The notes under the pieces are model-generated. The model made no database searches. It was not told the origin of the DNA and saw only the letters and a list, made by a program, of their open reading frames with translations. A program made the translations under genes and the position numbers. 64,000 nt of DNA from Mangifera indica (Eukaryota; Streptophyta; Magnoliopsida; Sapindales; Anacardiaceae). Every line of letters begins with the position of its first letter. The stretch's first letter is position 1. Location: the NCBI RefSeq assembly GCF_011075055.1, contig NC_058149.1:4222449-4286448 (forward strand), read 5' to 3'. Positions 47,194 to 59,345 of this stretch are shown piece after piece.

Positions 47194-47813
47194 GGCTAAA
47201 GGACTATTTCTCACCTAAAGTATGCTCTAATCTCAAGTTTTCACTCTTAACTTTGAAAATCACATTTATCCACCCACAGATAGTTAAAATTAACTGTTTT
47301 AAGGACAAAATCATCATTTTATCTATAATATTAAAAATAAACATAAATTTGATTTCATTTTTCTCTATTAAACCCTAAAAATTAACGATTTCTTTCTAAC
47401 CCAAGTTTTCAAAAACAACATTTCCCCCCTTAGGATTTTCAATTTTTCAAATTTAATTTTTTGGCAACATCTAGACAATATCTCTTCCTCTTCAATATGG
47501 TCTCCTTTCGACTATACTCTTTCCTATCTTCCTCGACGTTGTCATCGATGAAGACGAATCATTGACGAAGAGTCTTTCTCGTCAGACGAAGACGAGTCAT
47601 CTTCGTTGACAACGACACTACAGAGGATGGGAAGGAGCACGACCAGAAGGAGGATGTATCAGAAAGAAAGAGACGTTTTGAGATAGTCAGTGGTCGTCGA
47701 AAAATTCAATCTAAAAGTTTGGAAACTCTAGGGGGGAATGTTGTTTTTAAAAAACTTGGGTTGGAGAAAAAATGTTAGCTTTTAGGGGGGGGAAGGAATA
47801 AGTCCTTTGGCCC
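47194..47813. mobile_element. Long-TIR MITE, about 620 bp, copy 1
   Basis: Ends are GGCTAAAGGACTATTTC and, reverse-complemented, GGGCCAAAGGACTTATTCC. The flanks share TATGTGACAA (47184-47193 and 47814-47823), a TSD of 9-10 bp, which suggests a Mutator-type element. The interior has repeats of GACGAAGACGA in both orientations. A second copy is at 58196-59118. Confidence 0.78.
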
Positions 47814-48289
47814 TATGTGACAATTGTGTAGTTGGACAATTCCTTATATAGGATAATTAATGATAAATGTGTAGTTTCCTTTTAGATGACTTAACTTAAA
47901 TTAAATTTTCTGGGATTTTGTATCAATTTATTTAACACCCCACTTCGGGAGCATACCCCTAGAGGTAATTATCCCGAGGTGACATGTTGCTTGTGGATAT
48001 CTAAAATAAAATAATAATAGTAATAATAAAAGGTATAATTTAATGTTCATAAAGAATAAATACTATGCATTTATTGAAAATAAATAAATGTGCCAAAAGG
48101 CATCCTAAAAATAAATCTAAGAATTATAAGTAATACTAATAATCTTGATGTGCATAAACTCCATAAGGTAATGACTGTAATGATACTATGAAATAAGAAC
48201 AACTATTGGTTGGTATTTTTTGTGTGGGTGTGCACATAGAATACCAACCTATAGAAATGCAATTTAAATGTTACAGGTACACCCTAACG

Positions 48290-48875
48290 TGTTACAACCC
48301 TAGTCTAATAGTCTGATTTACTGTCAAGATATTTTTAACTTTAGACACAAAGTCCAATATGGTTTTGCTTATAGATTTTACAACCTAAAATGCGTCTCGA
48401 TAGTTTAAAGAGCTCACAAAATATTTAACTAGTCAAATTATCTCACCCCTAACCGATGTGAGATATACAGACAAAGTATAGATAAACTCAATATTTTTCT
48501 CATGTTTTATCAATATGAGATTTGCCTAAAGGTATCATATATACCCCTCTTTATGAGACTCAACGTCCTTATTGAGGTTTGTCCTACCATCGCTCAAGAG
48601 GTCACACGAAGTTGCTCTAATACCATTTGTAATATCTCTGATCTAATAGTTTGACCTATTGTCAAGATATTATTCACTGTAGACACAGAGTTCAATATGA
48701 TTTTACTTTTGAGCTTTATAATCAAAATTGTATTTTGATAGTTTAAAGACCTCACAGAGTATTTAACCAGTTAAATTCTTTCACTCCTAATCGAAGTGGG
48801 GTATACAAGTAAAATATAAATAGACCTAGTATCTCTCTCATATTTTATCGATATAAAATTTGTCTAACAGTATCA
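48290..48875 (-). mobile_element. TRIM-like mini retrotransposon
   Basis: Two 248-bp direct repeats (48290-48537 and 48628-48875) flank only 90 bp. On the minus strand the internal part begins ATGGTATTAGAGCAACTT, a primer site one base from initiator-Met type, and ends with AAAGAGGGGTATA, a polypurine-like tract, before the second LTR (TGATACCTTTAGGC). LTRs start TG and end CA. There is no coding capacity. These are the marks of a terminal-repeat retrotransposon in miniature. No 5-bp TSD was found (TAACG against CACAA). Confidence 0.8.
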
Positions 48876-49901
48876 CACAACATGTGTGAGTGCACGTAGG
48901 GAATACCAGCTAGTGGAAATGGAGTCTAAGTGGCGTATTTGCACCCTAACGCGTGTGGGGTTGTGAAAAGAATCCTAGTTAAAACAACTACATTTTGCAT
49001 GCAGATTTTCTTATTTTCTTTTCTTCTCTACGATGGTTTTCCCATAGTTATGATGACCTGAGCTTTGACCCTGCCAGGCATATTCGCTGCATGACAGGTG
49101 TTCGTACCACACGTACGGCGTGCATGTTGTACGATCTAGTGTGTTTTGTGCATGACTAAACAAAGCTCCAGTTTCTGTCGCGCAAGGTGTATTGCAGACA
49201 ATCAAATGCCGAGCGTGTACCTTGCTACGGATCTAGCTCCTGTTGATGATGAACGACAACCTAAACAAGGCAGGGTCACACGACTCCATGTGCGAATGTG
49301 CCTGACAGCCACCGTGGCACATTTTAGCGACTCCAATTTGGAAATAGCCATAATTACATATTACCGCACATGACCTGACATGCAAACCGTCGCTTTACAG
49401 AGAAAACTTGTCTAGGCATATAAACAACAAACTTTCACAACATATATCAATGATCTAGCATCTTAAATTCACCCATACCCAGACGTCAATACATGTAATA
49501 TTTAGGCCAAGAATATACATATATTCAAACCATACATGAGCATCATGTAATTATACATACACACATACAAAAACTATAATCACAACGTTTAGGCATAAGA
49601 AAATCAATGATTGAAGGCCTACCTTTCCTCTAGTGACCATGACAGTCTTTCTGTGGTAGAGGTTTCCTTAGCGATTTCCTTCCCTGGTTGGCACACAACA
49701 AGTTCTCCTCCCTTTCTCTCTTTGAGTTTAGGCGCTAAAAAAAAAAATCAGAAGGTGATTCTTAGCCCCTTCTTGTCGTTGCCTCCAAATATAAAATTGG
49801 AAATGGCTCCCCATGGAAACTCTTTCTTTTTCCTTTTTGTTTGACGCAATTGTTAGGGATATACTCAATAGGTGTAAGATTACAAGGGTATATGTATATA
49901 T

Positions 49902-52760
49902 TAGAGATGTCCATGGGCCGGGCTGAGCTTTAGGCCTACATAGTGATAAGTCTTCAGGCTTAGCTGACCTATAAAATTTTTAAGGTCCAAGGCCTAACCT
50001 TATATATACACGGTTGGATGTTAATCGGGTTGACTCATTTAAACAAATTTTAAAAAATTATTAAAAAATTTAAGCACAAATTATTTTTCAATTATTAAAA
50101 TCGAGGATAGTGCTTTGAAAATTTTATTTATAATCTCTCACTTATGGTTGAGAAATACTGTGGTTATATGATGAAAAATATTATAATATAGTATAAATAA
50201 ATTAATTTATATATTGTATAATTACAAACATAAATAAAAAATATATACCATACTATTTATCTATTTGTCCTCAATGTCCAAATTTGTGAATTCTTCAAAG
50301 ATATCTTTTGCCACTTGATTTTGTAATTTAAAATCAACTTTGACCGAATCCTTTATACACATGATCACCTTGACTATGTTTGGGTGTAAATTGGATTGTT
50401 TATCATCCAGTATGCATCCACCTACATTAAAAGTGGATTTTGATGCTACAGTCAACACCAAAGATGTTAGTAGATATTGGGCCATAACAACAAGCACGGG
50501 AAAAGTTTTTGCCTCATCTTTCCATCATGCCAAAACATCTAGTTTTTCAGCATTATATCTTTGAATAATTTTTGGATAATAGTCAATGTTGATATAATTG
50601 TAAAATTGACTTTAATTTGCACTTTGACTAGTAGATTGCTTACCTTTGCACAAGAGCAACCAAATGCACGACTTTTTTTGCCTGAACTACTAGAACTTAC
50701 CTCTAGTACAAAATTTTGTCTAGTCCTTTCATATTTTTGTTCATAAATGCTATACATTTTAAGTAAAATTTTTTGAATATATTCAACAGAATTAACATTA
50801 CTATTAATTGACAAATTTTCATTAATAACATCAAATAAATTTTATAGTCCATTATTTTTGTCTTAAGATCTAAAATAGTAGTTATAGAATAAAGTAAAGG
50901 AATTTTACTCTAATATTTTTTAAATTTTTGTTCCATTTATTTAGATATATTTTGAAAAATATGATGAGAGTTATGAGATCCATGTTCTTTAAAAAGATCA
51001 CTTATTTATACCATACTATATATTATTGAACAAATAGCTAGATAATAAATACTTGAGCAATGTTTTGTGGTTATCTTTAATGACTCTATCATGTTTATTA
51101 GAGCCATAGCTATTTTCTAATCTTGATTTGTCAAAAAAAAAAAAAAAGGATTTGCTAAATCTTTTGGTTAGATATTGAAGTACCATATTATAGAAACTTC
51201 ATTCTCTTCGTATGCTTTCAATATGAGATATGTTGAATTCCACTTAGTTTTAATATCTACTTTTAATTTTTTTTTTCTTAACCTCATTGATTTACATAAT
51301 TAATAATATACTTGTACCCGTGATAAGGATAATGAAGTGTATGTAATAATATGTCTAGTTATTTGTATATGTTTTCTAGCCAGATTCAAGCGTTTTTAAG
51401 CTATTAAGTTAATAACATGATATGTACACCTAATATGAAATAATTTTTCATTAAATGAATGAGATAAATGATTATACATATATTCAATAACTTTATCATA
51501 ATTTTTGACATTATCAAAAGAAATTTTAAAAAATAAAATTATTCATTTTATATTCCTTAAAAATAATTTTGCATAACTGCTAATCAGAATTAATATAATG
51601 GGCAGTTGCACATAGGTATCCTATATCTTGATTTGTAGTTGTTCATAAATTAGAAGTTGTTGAAATAACATAATTAAAATTACTTAATTCTCTAATAACT
51701 TTTAATTTTATTAATTCATAATTTTTTAGGATGTTTAACCTAAGAGTTGACCTAGAAATTCTTTTAAATGTCAGTTGAAGCATTATCTATTCTAAAATTT
51801 CATCTTCTTCATAACTAAAAGGTTGATTATAAGCAACTACATACGTGGCCATATAGTCTCGCATCTTCATTTGATCATATGTGAAAGTTGACATTTCTCT
51901 CATGTGTTTGGAACCATTTAGACCTCCTGTTGAACTAGCGTCAAGACCAACGGATCATGATCAAGCAAATGTAATTAGTTTTTGCCTTCTGAGCTCATGT
52001 GGAATTTTTTTACAATAATCAGAAATGTGTCGGTGAAAATGTCTCGTGCCACTCTTACTTGCATATGTCAAACAAAAACCACAATGTTTACATATCTCTC
52101 GACAAATTAATTTTCCTTGATCGTTTCCTCTATTTTATCGAAGTGCTCCCACACTATTGATGTTTGTTTTCTTTTTCTGTTTATTGAATGCAAAGTTGTG
52201 CCTGTATCATTTTAACCTATCGGTGCTCCACCAATTCTACCTTGTGTATTAACAATAATATCATCAACGCCAATATGATAATATTCAAATGGATTGATTC
52301 ATTTAACATTGGATCTATTTTTAATATTTTGTAATGATAAAATTAAATGAAAACAAAATTATGAACACAAAGAATTATTGTTTACAAATTCAAATAGTTT
52401 TTAAAAGAGAGTTGATGAGAGAAAATAAGATTGAAAATATAATGAAAGAATTGAAATCGAAAGATTTGTAAATAAAATTGGAAAATGGAGAAGATTTGGG
52501 TTGTTTATATAGAAGAAAAAAATTAAAACATAGGCCAATAGCTATTGAACAGCTTCTGCCTCTTCTGCTTGTGGCAAAATAAGCTTTTACCACAAACAAA
52601 AGCCTTTTTTTTTTTTTTACATTTCAATAATAATAGGTCAGGTTAGACTGGCCCATGACTTAACGCCTGAGCCTACAACTTAACTTGGAAGGCCATAGGT
52701 TGGGCCTTATTATTGGGCTTCGAGTTAAGCCTCCATTTGACCTAACTCAATTGACATGTC

Positions 52761-52762
<2 letters not shown>
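49902..52762 (-). mobile_element. hAT transposon with decayed transposase, 2.86 kb
   Basis: Ends are TAGAGATGTCCATGGGCC and, reverse-complemented, TAGACATGTCAATTGAGTT. Flanks GTATATAT (49894-49901) and CTATATAT (52763-52770) match in seven of eight bases. A transposase pseudogene lies on the minus strand. The element sits in a Gypsy LTR that is continuous elsewhere. It is the longer relative of 44745-45813. Confidence 0.83.
50261..52230 (-). pseudogene. hAT transposase remnant
   Basis: The minus strand begins near 52200 with text like the BED zinc finger (SIVWEHFDKIEE), passes through broken frames, then 50539-50814 (KILLKMYSIYEQKYERTRQN) and ends at 50261-50497 with the hAT dimerisation motif (LTVASKSTFNVGGCILDD, where the family has ASESAFS-GGR-L). 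Many frameshifts; not functional. Length agrees with a transposase of 600-700 residues. Confidence 0.78.

Positions 52763-52808
<46 letters not shown>
52763..52808. repeat. (TA)n microsatellite
   Basis: A pure TA run of about 45 bp at the hAT-Gypsy junction. It probably expanded from TA-rich LTR sequence; the other LTR has a shorter, interrupted version. Confidence 0.9.
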
Positions 52809-52812
<4 letters not shown>

Positions 52813-53082
52813 GGGCATATGCAATTTCTTTCGAGTTCATACTTGGGCATACAAAATCTCCGAATACAGGCACATACCCACAACAAAATTGAGCAAATGA
52901 TTGAACTACCCTTTTCACTCTCCTTGGATATTACATTTCTCTTCCCTTCAAAATAATTTCGACCTTAAAATTCACTCAAACAATTCGAGAAATCTTTATA
53001 TCATGTCCCTTTCTTTTTCCTAAGTAGCTTTTTTTACTCGATGATTTTGCCACTAAATCTTAACCAAAAGAATTTGTTGTCA

Positions 53083-54010
53083 TCAGAGTATCTTGATCTG
53101 TTGATTGACAATCCATACTGGGTACTCCTTATACATCAAACAATCTTGTCGCTCCACATCCTCGAGTTTAATGACTTGGGATGGATCACCTATACACTTG
53201 TGTAACATTAACACATGAAACACATTATGAATATGTCCCATGTTTGCTGGCAACGCAACTCGATAAACCATCTTGCCAATTCTCTCAATAATTTCATACA
53301 ACCCAATATATTGCGGTGCCAACTTCCTTTTTTTACCTAATCTCATTATTTGTTAATACAAAGCAATCTTAAAAAATACATGATCACCAACTTTAAACTC
53401 CAATTGACGTTTATTTCTATTGACATAGCTCTTTTATTGATCTTGGGTTTGTTTTATTCTTTCTCTAATCTGCCTCACCTGATCAATCATTTGTTGGGTC
53501 ATCTCAGGCCCCAAAGTTATATGTAATTCATCTTTTTCCCTAATCTCATCCCAATGCAATGATGATCAACATTTCCTCCTATAGAGTGCCTTATATGGTG
53601 CAATGTAAATAGTTGTTTGATTGCTATTGTTATAGGTGAACTCCATTAAAAGCAAAATGTCAATCCAACTCACCTTATGGTCCAGGCAATATGCCTTTAG
53701 CATATCTTCAATCACTTGATTGATTCATTCTATCTGACCATCTGACTAGAGGTGGTATGTTGTACTAAAGGAAAACCAGGTGCCTAATGCCTTCGTAGTC
53801 TCTACCAAAAAGTTGAAACAAGTCATGTATCTCTATCTAACATGATCCCCCTTAATACCCTATGGAGCTTGACTATTTCTCATATATAGATCTATCCTAA
53901 CTAATTTGTGCCCATATCATCTCTAACCAGTAAAAGTGTGCTGACTTAGTTAATCGATCTATAATGACCTAGAAGGCATTAAATCCATACCCTTGGTAGT
54001 CCAACCACAA
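53083..54010 (-). pseudogene. Gypsy integrase remnant
   Basis: The minus strand reads core integrase text (FNAF, VIIDRLTKSAHFYWL; TYHLQSDGQIE; WIDILLLMEFTYNNSNQTTI; APYKALY) and the C-terminal DNA-binding part at 53083-53346 (KLAPQYIGLYEIIERIGKMV, YRVALPANMGHIHNVFHVLM). The order and style fit a chromovirus-like or related Gypsy integrase. A chromodomain could not be confirmed. Stops interrupt the frame. Confidence 0.78.
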
Positions 54011-54950
54011 AGTTCATTGAAACCTCCTCCTATTTCTTTTCAAGAATAGTTAAAAATTGTAATGATTCGGATGGTCGTTGGTGCTTCGCTTTAACCTATT
54101 GACAAATCATGTATTTTGACACAAACTCTACCATTGTCTTTTTCATTCTAAGTCACTAATAAATTTTCCTTAATCTTGGTACATCTTTACACTATCGGGG
54201 CAGACGATATAAAGTGCATTATACACTTCTGGCAAATCTGAGTCCTCAAATTATCATTCTGGGGTAAACATACTCGATCTCTAAACTTTAAGACTCTATT
54301 AAACACTTGAAAATCTAGCTCAAATCCCTTAGTAACTTTTGTATCATCTACACACACAATTCATTAGTAACCTCCCTAACTTTGATCTTATCCAATAGAG
54401 TCGATTTAATATCCAATTTGGCTAACAACCCATTAACTATCTCAACCTGTTCGCAGAGAATATCTCACTGCAACTTAGGGAATGTTGTCATTTGAGACAA
54501 CATTACTTTCCTATTCAAAGTATCGACTACCATATTAGCTTAACTTAAATGGTATCTGATGTCCATTTGTAGTCTTTAACCAACTCTAACCATCTAAGTT
54601 AGGCTAATATGGTAGTCGATACTTTGAATAGGAAAGTAATGTTGTCTCAAATGATGACATTCCCTAAGTTAAGCTAATATGGTAGTCGATACTTTGAATA
54701 GGAAAGTTGCCTAACTTAGGCAACGTTATCGCATATTTAATTCCCTGTAAGTGAAGAAGTATTTCAAACTCTTGTGATCAGTGTATATATTAGTCTTCAC
54801 CCTATACAAATAATGACACTAGATTTTAAGAGCAAATACCATCCTTCTTCTTGACAAAGAGGATTGATGCACCCTATGACGAATAGCTTGACTAAATAAA
54901 CCTTTTATCAAGTAGCTCCTACAACTATTTCTTTAATTCTTAGAGTTTTG
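54010..54950 (-). pseudogene. Gypsy RT/RNase H remnant, rearranged
   Basis: Only fragments are readable: near 54840-54870 the minus strand gives GASILFVKKKDG, the early RT motif, with the rest of RT scrambled by deletion and by the inverted duplication at 54472-54707. Zinc-binding and RNase H text before integrase is fragmentary. Confidence 0.6.
54472..54707. repeat. Inverted duplication plus direct copy within Gypsy pol
   Basis: Arm 1 (54472-54544) and arm 2 (54598-54670) are reverse complements over 73 bp with only about three mismatches; the spacer is 53 bp. A further partial copy of arm 2 (GCTAATATGGTAGTCGATAC and following) lies at 54666-54707 in direct orientation. This structure is not part of normal pol. 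Confidence 0.85.
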
Positions 54951-55535
54951 TTAAGCCATACAGTAGGGTGCCTTCGATATTGTTGTTGTCCTCGGAGCTA
55001 ATTCAATGTTAAACGTTATTTCTCTTTCAAGTGCTAGCCTTGGGAAGTTATTTGAAAATACATCTAAAAACTCACAAACCACTGAAATGCCCTCCATACT
55101 TAGAGCTACCTTAGAATCAAATATGTTTATCAAATGTGCTAGGTATTCGATGTATCTTTTATTTAACATCTTATGAGCCTCAATACTATTAATCATCAAG
55201 TTACGTAATTGACCCTCACCAAAGGAATTCTTGTTCCAATTTTCTAAGTTGAACTTGACCTTTTTCTTTTTACAGTAGATCTCGACCCTATACTTACTAA
55301 GGAAGTCCATACCTAAGATCATATTGAAATCAGACATCTTAAACACAATCAAGTTTATTGTCAATTCTTGGCCTTTCAACACTACTGCTTGACCCAATAA
55401 CATGTTGTTGCTCAGTATTTTGTCACTATCAAACATCTTGATACTAATATGGTTCACCAGAGTAATATTTCGTATTAGACAAGGTATCCGTCTCAGATAA
55501 CTTTTATGTCCATATTTATCACATTCGAATAACAA
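54951..55535 (-). pseudogene. Gypsy aspartic protease region
   Basis: A 194-codon open minus-strand stretch with the retropepsin C-terminal motif FKMSDFNMILGMDFLSKYRV (family: DVILGMDWL), and the pre-RT segment EFLDVFSNNFP, AREITFNIELAP-type (ALEREITFNIELAPRTTTIS). The active-site DSGA region upstream is not clear. Still open over this length, so decay here is mild. Confidence 0.8.
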
Positions 55536-56308
55536 TCTCAGTTGTCGCTCACATCATCATTACGTATCAAGTTAATTCCACTTTCCCTTTATTTGGAACT
55601 GAAACATCTCATTAATCAGTTTAGGCATTTTTAAGGCCAGGATGTCTCATCAATACTCATCATCATGACCATGTCTTTGAGTTTGATCTTTTACAAACCT
55701 TTACAGGCACTAAATTTATCCCCACGCTTATGAAAGGAGTAATAATTACTTTCCTAGGATCAGACATGAACACCACATGCCGACTAGTGGAAATGGAATC
55801 TAAGTGGTGTATGTGCACCCAAATGCGCGTAGGGGCATGTAGAGAATCTTAGCCCAAACAAATACATTTTGTATGTAGATTTTCTTATTTTCTTTTCTTT
55901 TCTATGATGGACTTCCCATATTTACGATGATCAAAGCTTTGCTCCCACCAGGTGTGTACGTCGCATGGTAGGCATTTGCATCGCACATTTGATGTGCATG
56001 TTGCATGTCTGATATGTGTGTCACACGTTTGGCATATATTGTGCACGACTGGATGAAACTTTAATTTTTTGTTGAACAATGTGTACTACAGACACTTAAT
56101 TGAACATTGAGCTTGCACTTATAGATCTAGCTCTAATTGCGTGAGTTTCATGTGTGAATGTGCCTGGCGGCCACCATTGCATATTTTCATCAACTCCAAT
56201 TTGGAAATAACCACAACTACAAATGACTGCACATGACCTAACATATAAATCTTCGCTTTACGAAAGAGACTTGTTTAGACATATAAACAAAAAACTTTTA
56301 TAGCATAT

Positions 56309-57875
56309 TGTAGGGTTTTAGGGTGTCGATAAATGACAATGCAACAAAAGTAAAATTATAAAAATCAAACATTCTTAAAACCCTGACCAGGAAACCTATT
56401 TTAAAACATATTTAATATGAACATACAAAAACAATTATAGGGTAACAACCATAGGGTGTTTTAGGGTTTTATACCTATGTTGATGGCTCATTCAAATCTT
56501 CATGTGACAAAGATATGAATACTATCCAAAACTCGTGATGTGGGACCATAGTATTCACATAGAGCACAAACACGGGAGGCTATCTAGGCAGAAGGTTGCT
56601 AGGGCTTTTATGTGTTGGACGAGAATGTGTTCACTGGAGAGAAAATCATAGAAAAAACCCAGACGATAACTAGGGTTTTATTTTCTGTAGTGGTGTGTTA
56701 TTTTCAGTTAATTGAATCACTTTAACTTATGCTTTATTTATTATTTAAATGTGCACATAAATCCAAGTGCCTATGGAATTTCATCCAAACTCATTAATAG
56801 ATGTGCATGGGTGGTATTCTTGTGTGCCACCCAACACACTTTAAATCATGCACAAGTGGACATTAATTATGCCACTTGTCATTTAACATGTATTGCATGG
56901 TTGGACAAAACATGTCCAACCGTACCATGCATATTTATATGTTCTATAGTGCCAAATGGCATTATACACACCAAGTCAAACTTGTCAAAACATGTTCAAG
57001 TAGATTCTCTCTCTTCCTAAACACTAAGATTGTCATCCAATGATCCTTGCTTTTAGGTTCATATCAACCCCTATATATGTGTGACCAATAAACATCACAG
57101 TTACACAAAATTCAATCTTTTAATAAACTACTATCTCTCAAGGTTAAGATATATAAACATGTTTATCTTAGTAGTTCCTCGGTATGAATTGATACACATC
57201 AATGACTTACACGAATTAGGCTATAACCTTATCCCACTATGATTATAAATTTAATTAGTCATGAATGTCATTTAGTATTTTCATGTGAGATATCTTCTTC
57301 TGTGCTCAAGAGTGATGAATCTTTTATTGATCAACCATAACCTCCATATATCTCATGATATGGCTATACATTACCTTTAATGATAACCAAATTACGACGG
57401 TATGTTGGATAGAGTCAAACCATACCAATCCTTACACAAGATGATCTGACAAACTCAAGTCATAAGATCATATACACCTATGGTGTTTAGTTTGATGAAC
57501 ATGTCTATAATGTACACCTATGTATTGTATTAAGTTGTCTACGAACAACTTTAACATATGAGAACTATCATCACCTTTCAATGGGGTTGCTTAGTACTAT
57601 GATAATCTCATAATCATTACATGTGTCTTTGTTCATTGTAATGTTGAGATTACAGATGTTTTTAAAATGACCACTTAATGTGTGCATAAGATTCTCACGA
57701 TCAGTCGTCTGATCCCCTTATCACAGTTCTACCATTCTAAGGGCAGATTATTCGCATGATCATATAAAAGGACAAATATGAATTGAATAACAATTAGATC
57801 CTTTATTAGTTTAATAAATGTAAAATTATAGTTACAAATGCTAAATCAATTGGCTTTAGCGTACCTACCCTAACA
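56309..57875 (-). mobile_element. Solo LTR, 1567 bp
   Basis: Inserted in the Gypsy 5' LTR; the other LTR lacks it. Ends are TGTAGGGTTTTAGGGTG and TACCCTAACA (TG...CA), with TSD CATAT (56304-56308) and CATAC (57876-57880). On the minus strand it starts TGTTAGGGTAGGTACGC. It holds no coding region and no internal domain, so LTR-LTR recombination has removed the rest. Confidence 0.75.
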
Positions 57876-58195
57876 CATACCAATCATCTAGCATCCTAAA
57901 TTCATCCATACCCAGACACCAATACATGGAATATTCAGGCCAAGAATTTACATATATTCAAACCATACACGAGCATCATTAACGTAATTATACAAACACA
58001 CATACAAAAACTATAATCACAAAATTTGGGCACAAGAAAATCAAGGATTGATGGCCTACCTTTCCTCTAATGATCATGATAATCTTCCCATGACAGAGGT
58101 TTCCTCGGTGATTTCCTTCCCTGGTTGGCGCACAATAGGTTCTCCTTCCTTTATATCTCTGAGTTTGGGCACTAAGAAATATATATATATTTAGA

Positions 58196-59118
58196 GGCTA
58201 ATGGACTTATTCCTAACCAAAGTATGTTGCATTCCCAATTTTCCACCCCCTAACTTTGAAAATCCCATTTACCCACCTATGAACTATTAAGTATATTAAT
58301 TTTAAGGGCAAAATCATTATTTTATATATAATATTAAAAATAAACTAAAATTTTATGTAATTTTCCCACCTAAAATTAAAAAAAAAAACATTTTCTCCTC
58401 TAAACCAAATTTGAAAAAATCACATTTCCCTTCCTAGGGTTTATTTCAATATCCAGTCACTCTCTTGGGTTATATCATCGACCATCTCTCCCTCTTGACG
58501 GTTTCCCATCCTCCGATGGTTTACCTCAATGAGACTTGATGTAGTGCAATGTTGTCTGGGAAGACATGTTGTCTGGGAAGACGAATTGTCTTCCCAAATG
58601 ATGAAAATGAGATTGATCATTAATCTCATCTTCCTCTATGAAGACAAATTGTCTTCCCAATAGACAAAGACGAGATCGATCGTCAATCTCGTCTTCCTTG
58701 AGTCATCTCATCTTCGTCTAAAAAGACGATTGTCTTCCCAGATGAAGACAAGATCAATAATTGATCTCGTCTTCACCATCTGGGAAGACGAAGATGTCGC
58801 ATGGCGTTAGAGTCTCACTGAGGCAAAACATTGGAGGAAAGAGAACTATCGGGAAGGAGAGATGACTGACAACGACGCTAGAGAGAGTGGTCGGAGATTG
58901 AAACTAAACCTTAGGGGGAAATGTGATTTTTTAAAACTTGGCTTAGGGAAAAAAATTATTAGTTTTTAAAATTTAGGAGGGGGAAATGAGATAAAATTTT
59001 AAAAGTTTACGGTTTCATTAACATTAACCGTCTATGGGTGGGTAAATGAGATTTTCAAAGTTAAGGGGTGAAAACTTGAGAATGTAGCATACTTTGGATG
59101 GGAATAAGTCCTTTGGCC
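58196..59118. mobile_element. Long-TIR MITE, about 920 bp, copy 2
   Basis: Inverted repeats of about 100 bp: the left starts GGCTAATGGACTTATTCC and the right, reverse-complemented, GGCCAAAGGACTTATTCC, both continuing through CCAAAGTATG and CTTAACTTTGAAAATC-like blocks. It is the same family as 47194-47813. The centre has many GAAGACGA/TCGTCTTC units in both orientations. The TSD is obscured by TA repeats. Confidence 0.78.
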
Positions 59119-59345
59119 ATGTATATATATGTGTGTGTCTAATAAATGCATAAGCATATTCATAATTGCATAAATATATATAAATATATGGGCATGTGTA
59201 ATTTCTTCAAAGTTCATACTCGAGCATACAAAATCTTTGAATATAAGTGCAAACCCACAATGAAAACTAAGCTATACATGAGTAGTTCCGAACAATAGGA
59301 AAATGACCAAACTACCCTTTTCATTCTCACCAATATTACAATTTA

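Larger units (their letters stand above)
47931..52935 (-). repeat. 3' LTR of the nested Gypsy element, with two insertions
   Basis: LTR sequence is 47931-48289, 48876-49901 and 52771-52935. It is interrupted by a TRIM-like element and a hAT element. Parts from 48915 onward align with the right LTR (AGTGGAAATGGAGTCTAAGT, CATATATTCAAACCATACA, CATACAAAATCT). Confidence 0.78.
47931..59340 (-). mobile_element. Gypsy LTR retrotransposon, heavily nested, gag region deleted
   Basis: The outer ends share TSD ATTTA (47926-47930 and 59341-59345). On the minus strand the LTR begins TGTAATATT; the 3' LTR is preceded by a strong polypurine tract (GAAGGGAAGAGAAA, 52936-52949). The plus-strand left end TTTAACACCCCACTTCGGGA is a decayed TGTAACACCCC. 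Internal 52936-55769 reads, on the minus strand, protease, RT/RNase H traces and integrase with the domain order of a Gypsy element. LTRs contain later insertions: 48290-48875, 49902-52762, 56309-57875 and 58196-59118. The inner part of the 5' LTR, primer site and gag are missing. Confidence 0.8.
55770..59340 (-). repeat. 5' LTR of the nested Gypsy element, truncated inside and with two insertions
   Basis: LTR pieces are 55770-56308, 57876-58195 and 59119-59340. The part equivalent to 47931-48289 of the other LTR is missing on the inner side, along with primer site and gag. It ends CAATATTACA at 59340. Confidence 0.75.

Noticed and set aside
48302..48880. The two 240-bp repeats as a simple tandem duplication or a DNA MITE pair
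   Set aside because: TG...CA ends, a primer site and a polypurine-like tract between them fit a TRIM better.
49011..49373. Open frames in the Gypsy 3' LTR
   Set aside because: They fall in LTR sequence that aligns with the other LTR and have no protein homology I recognise.
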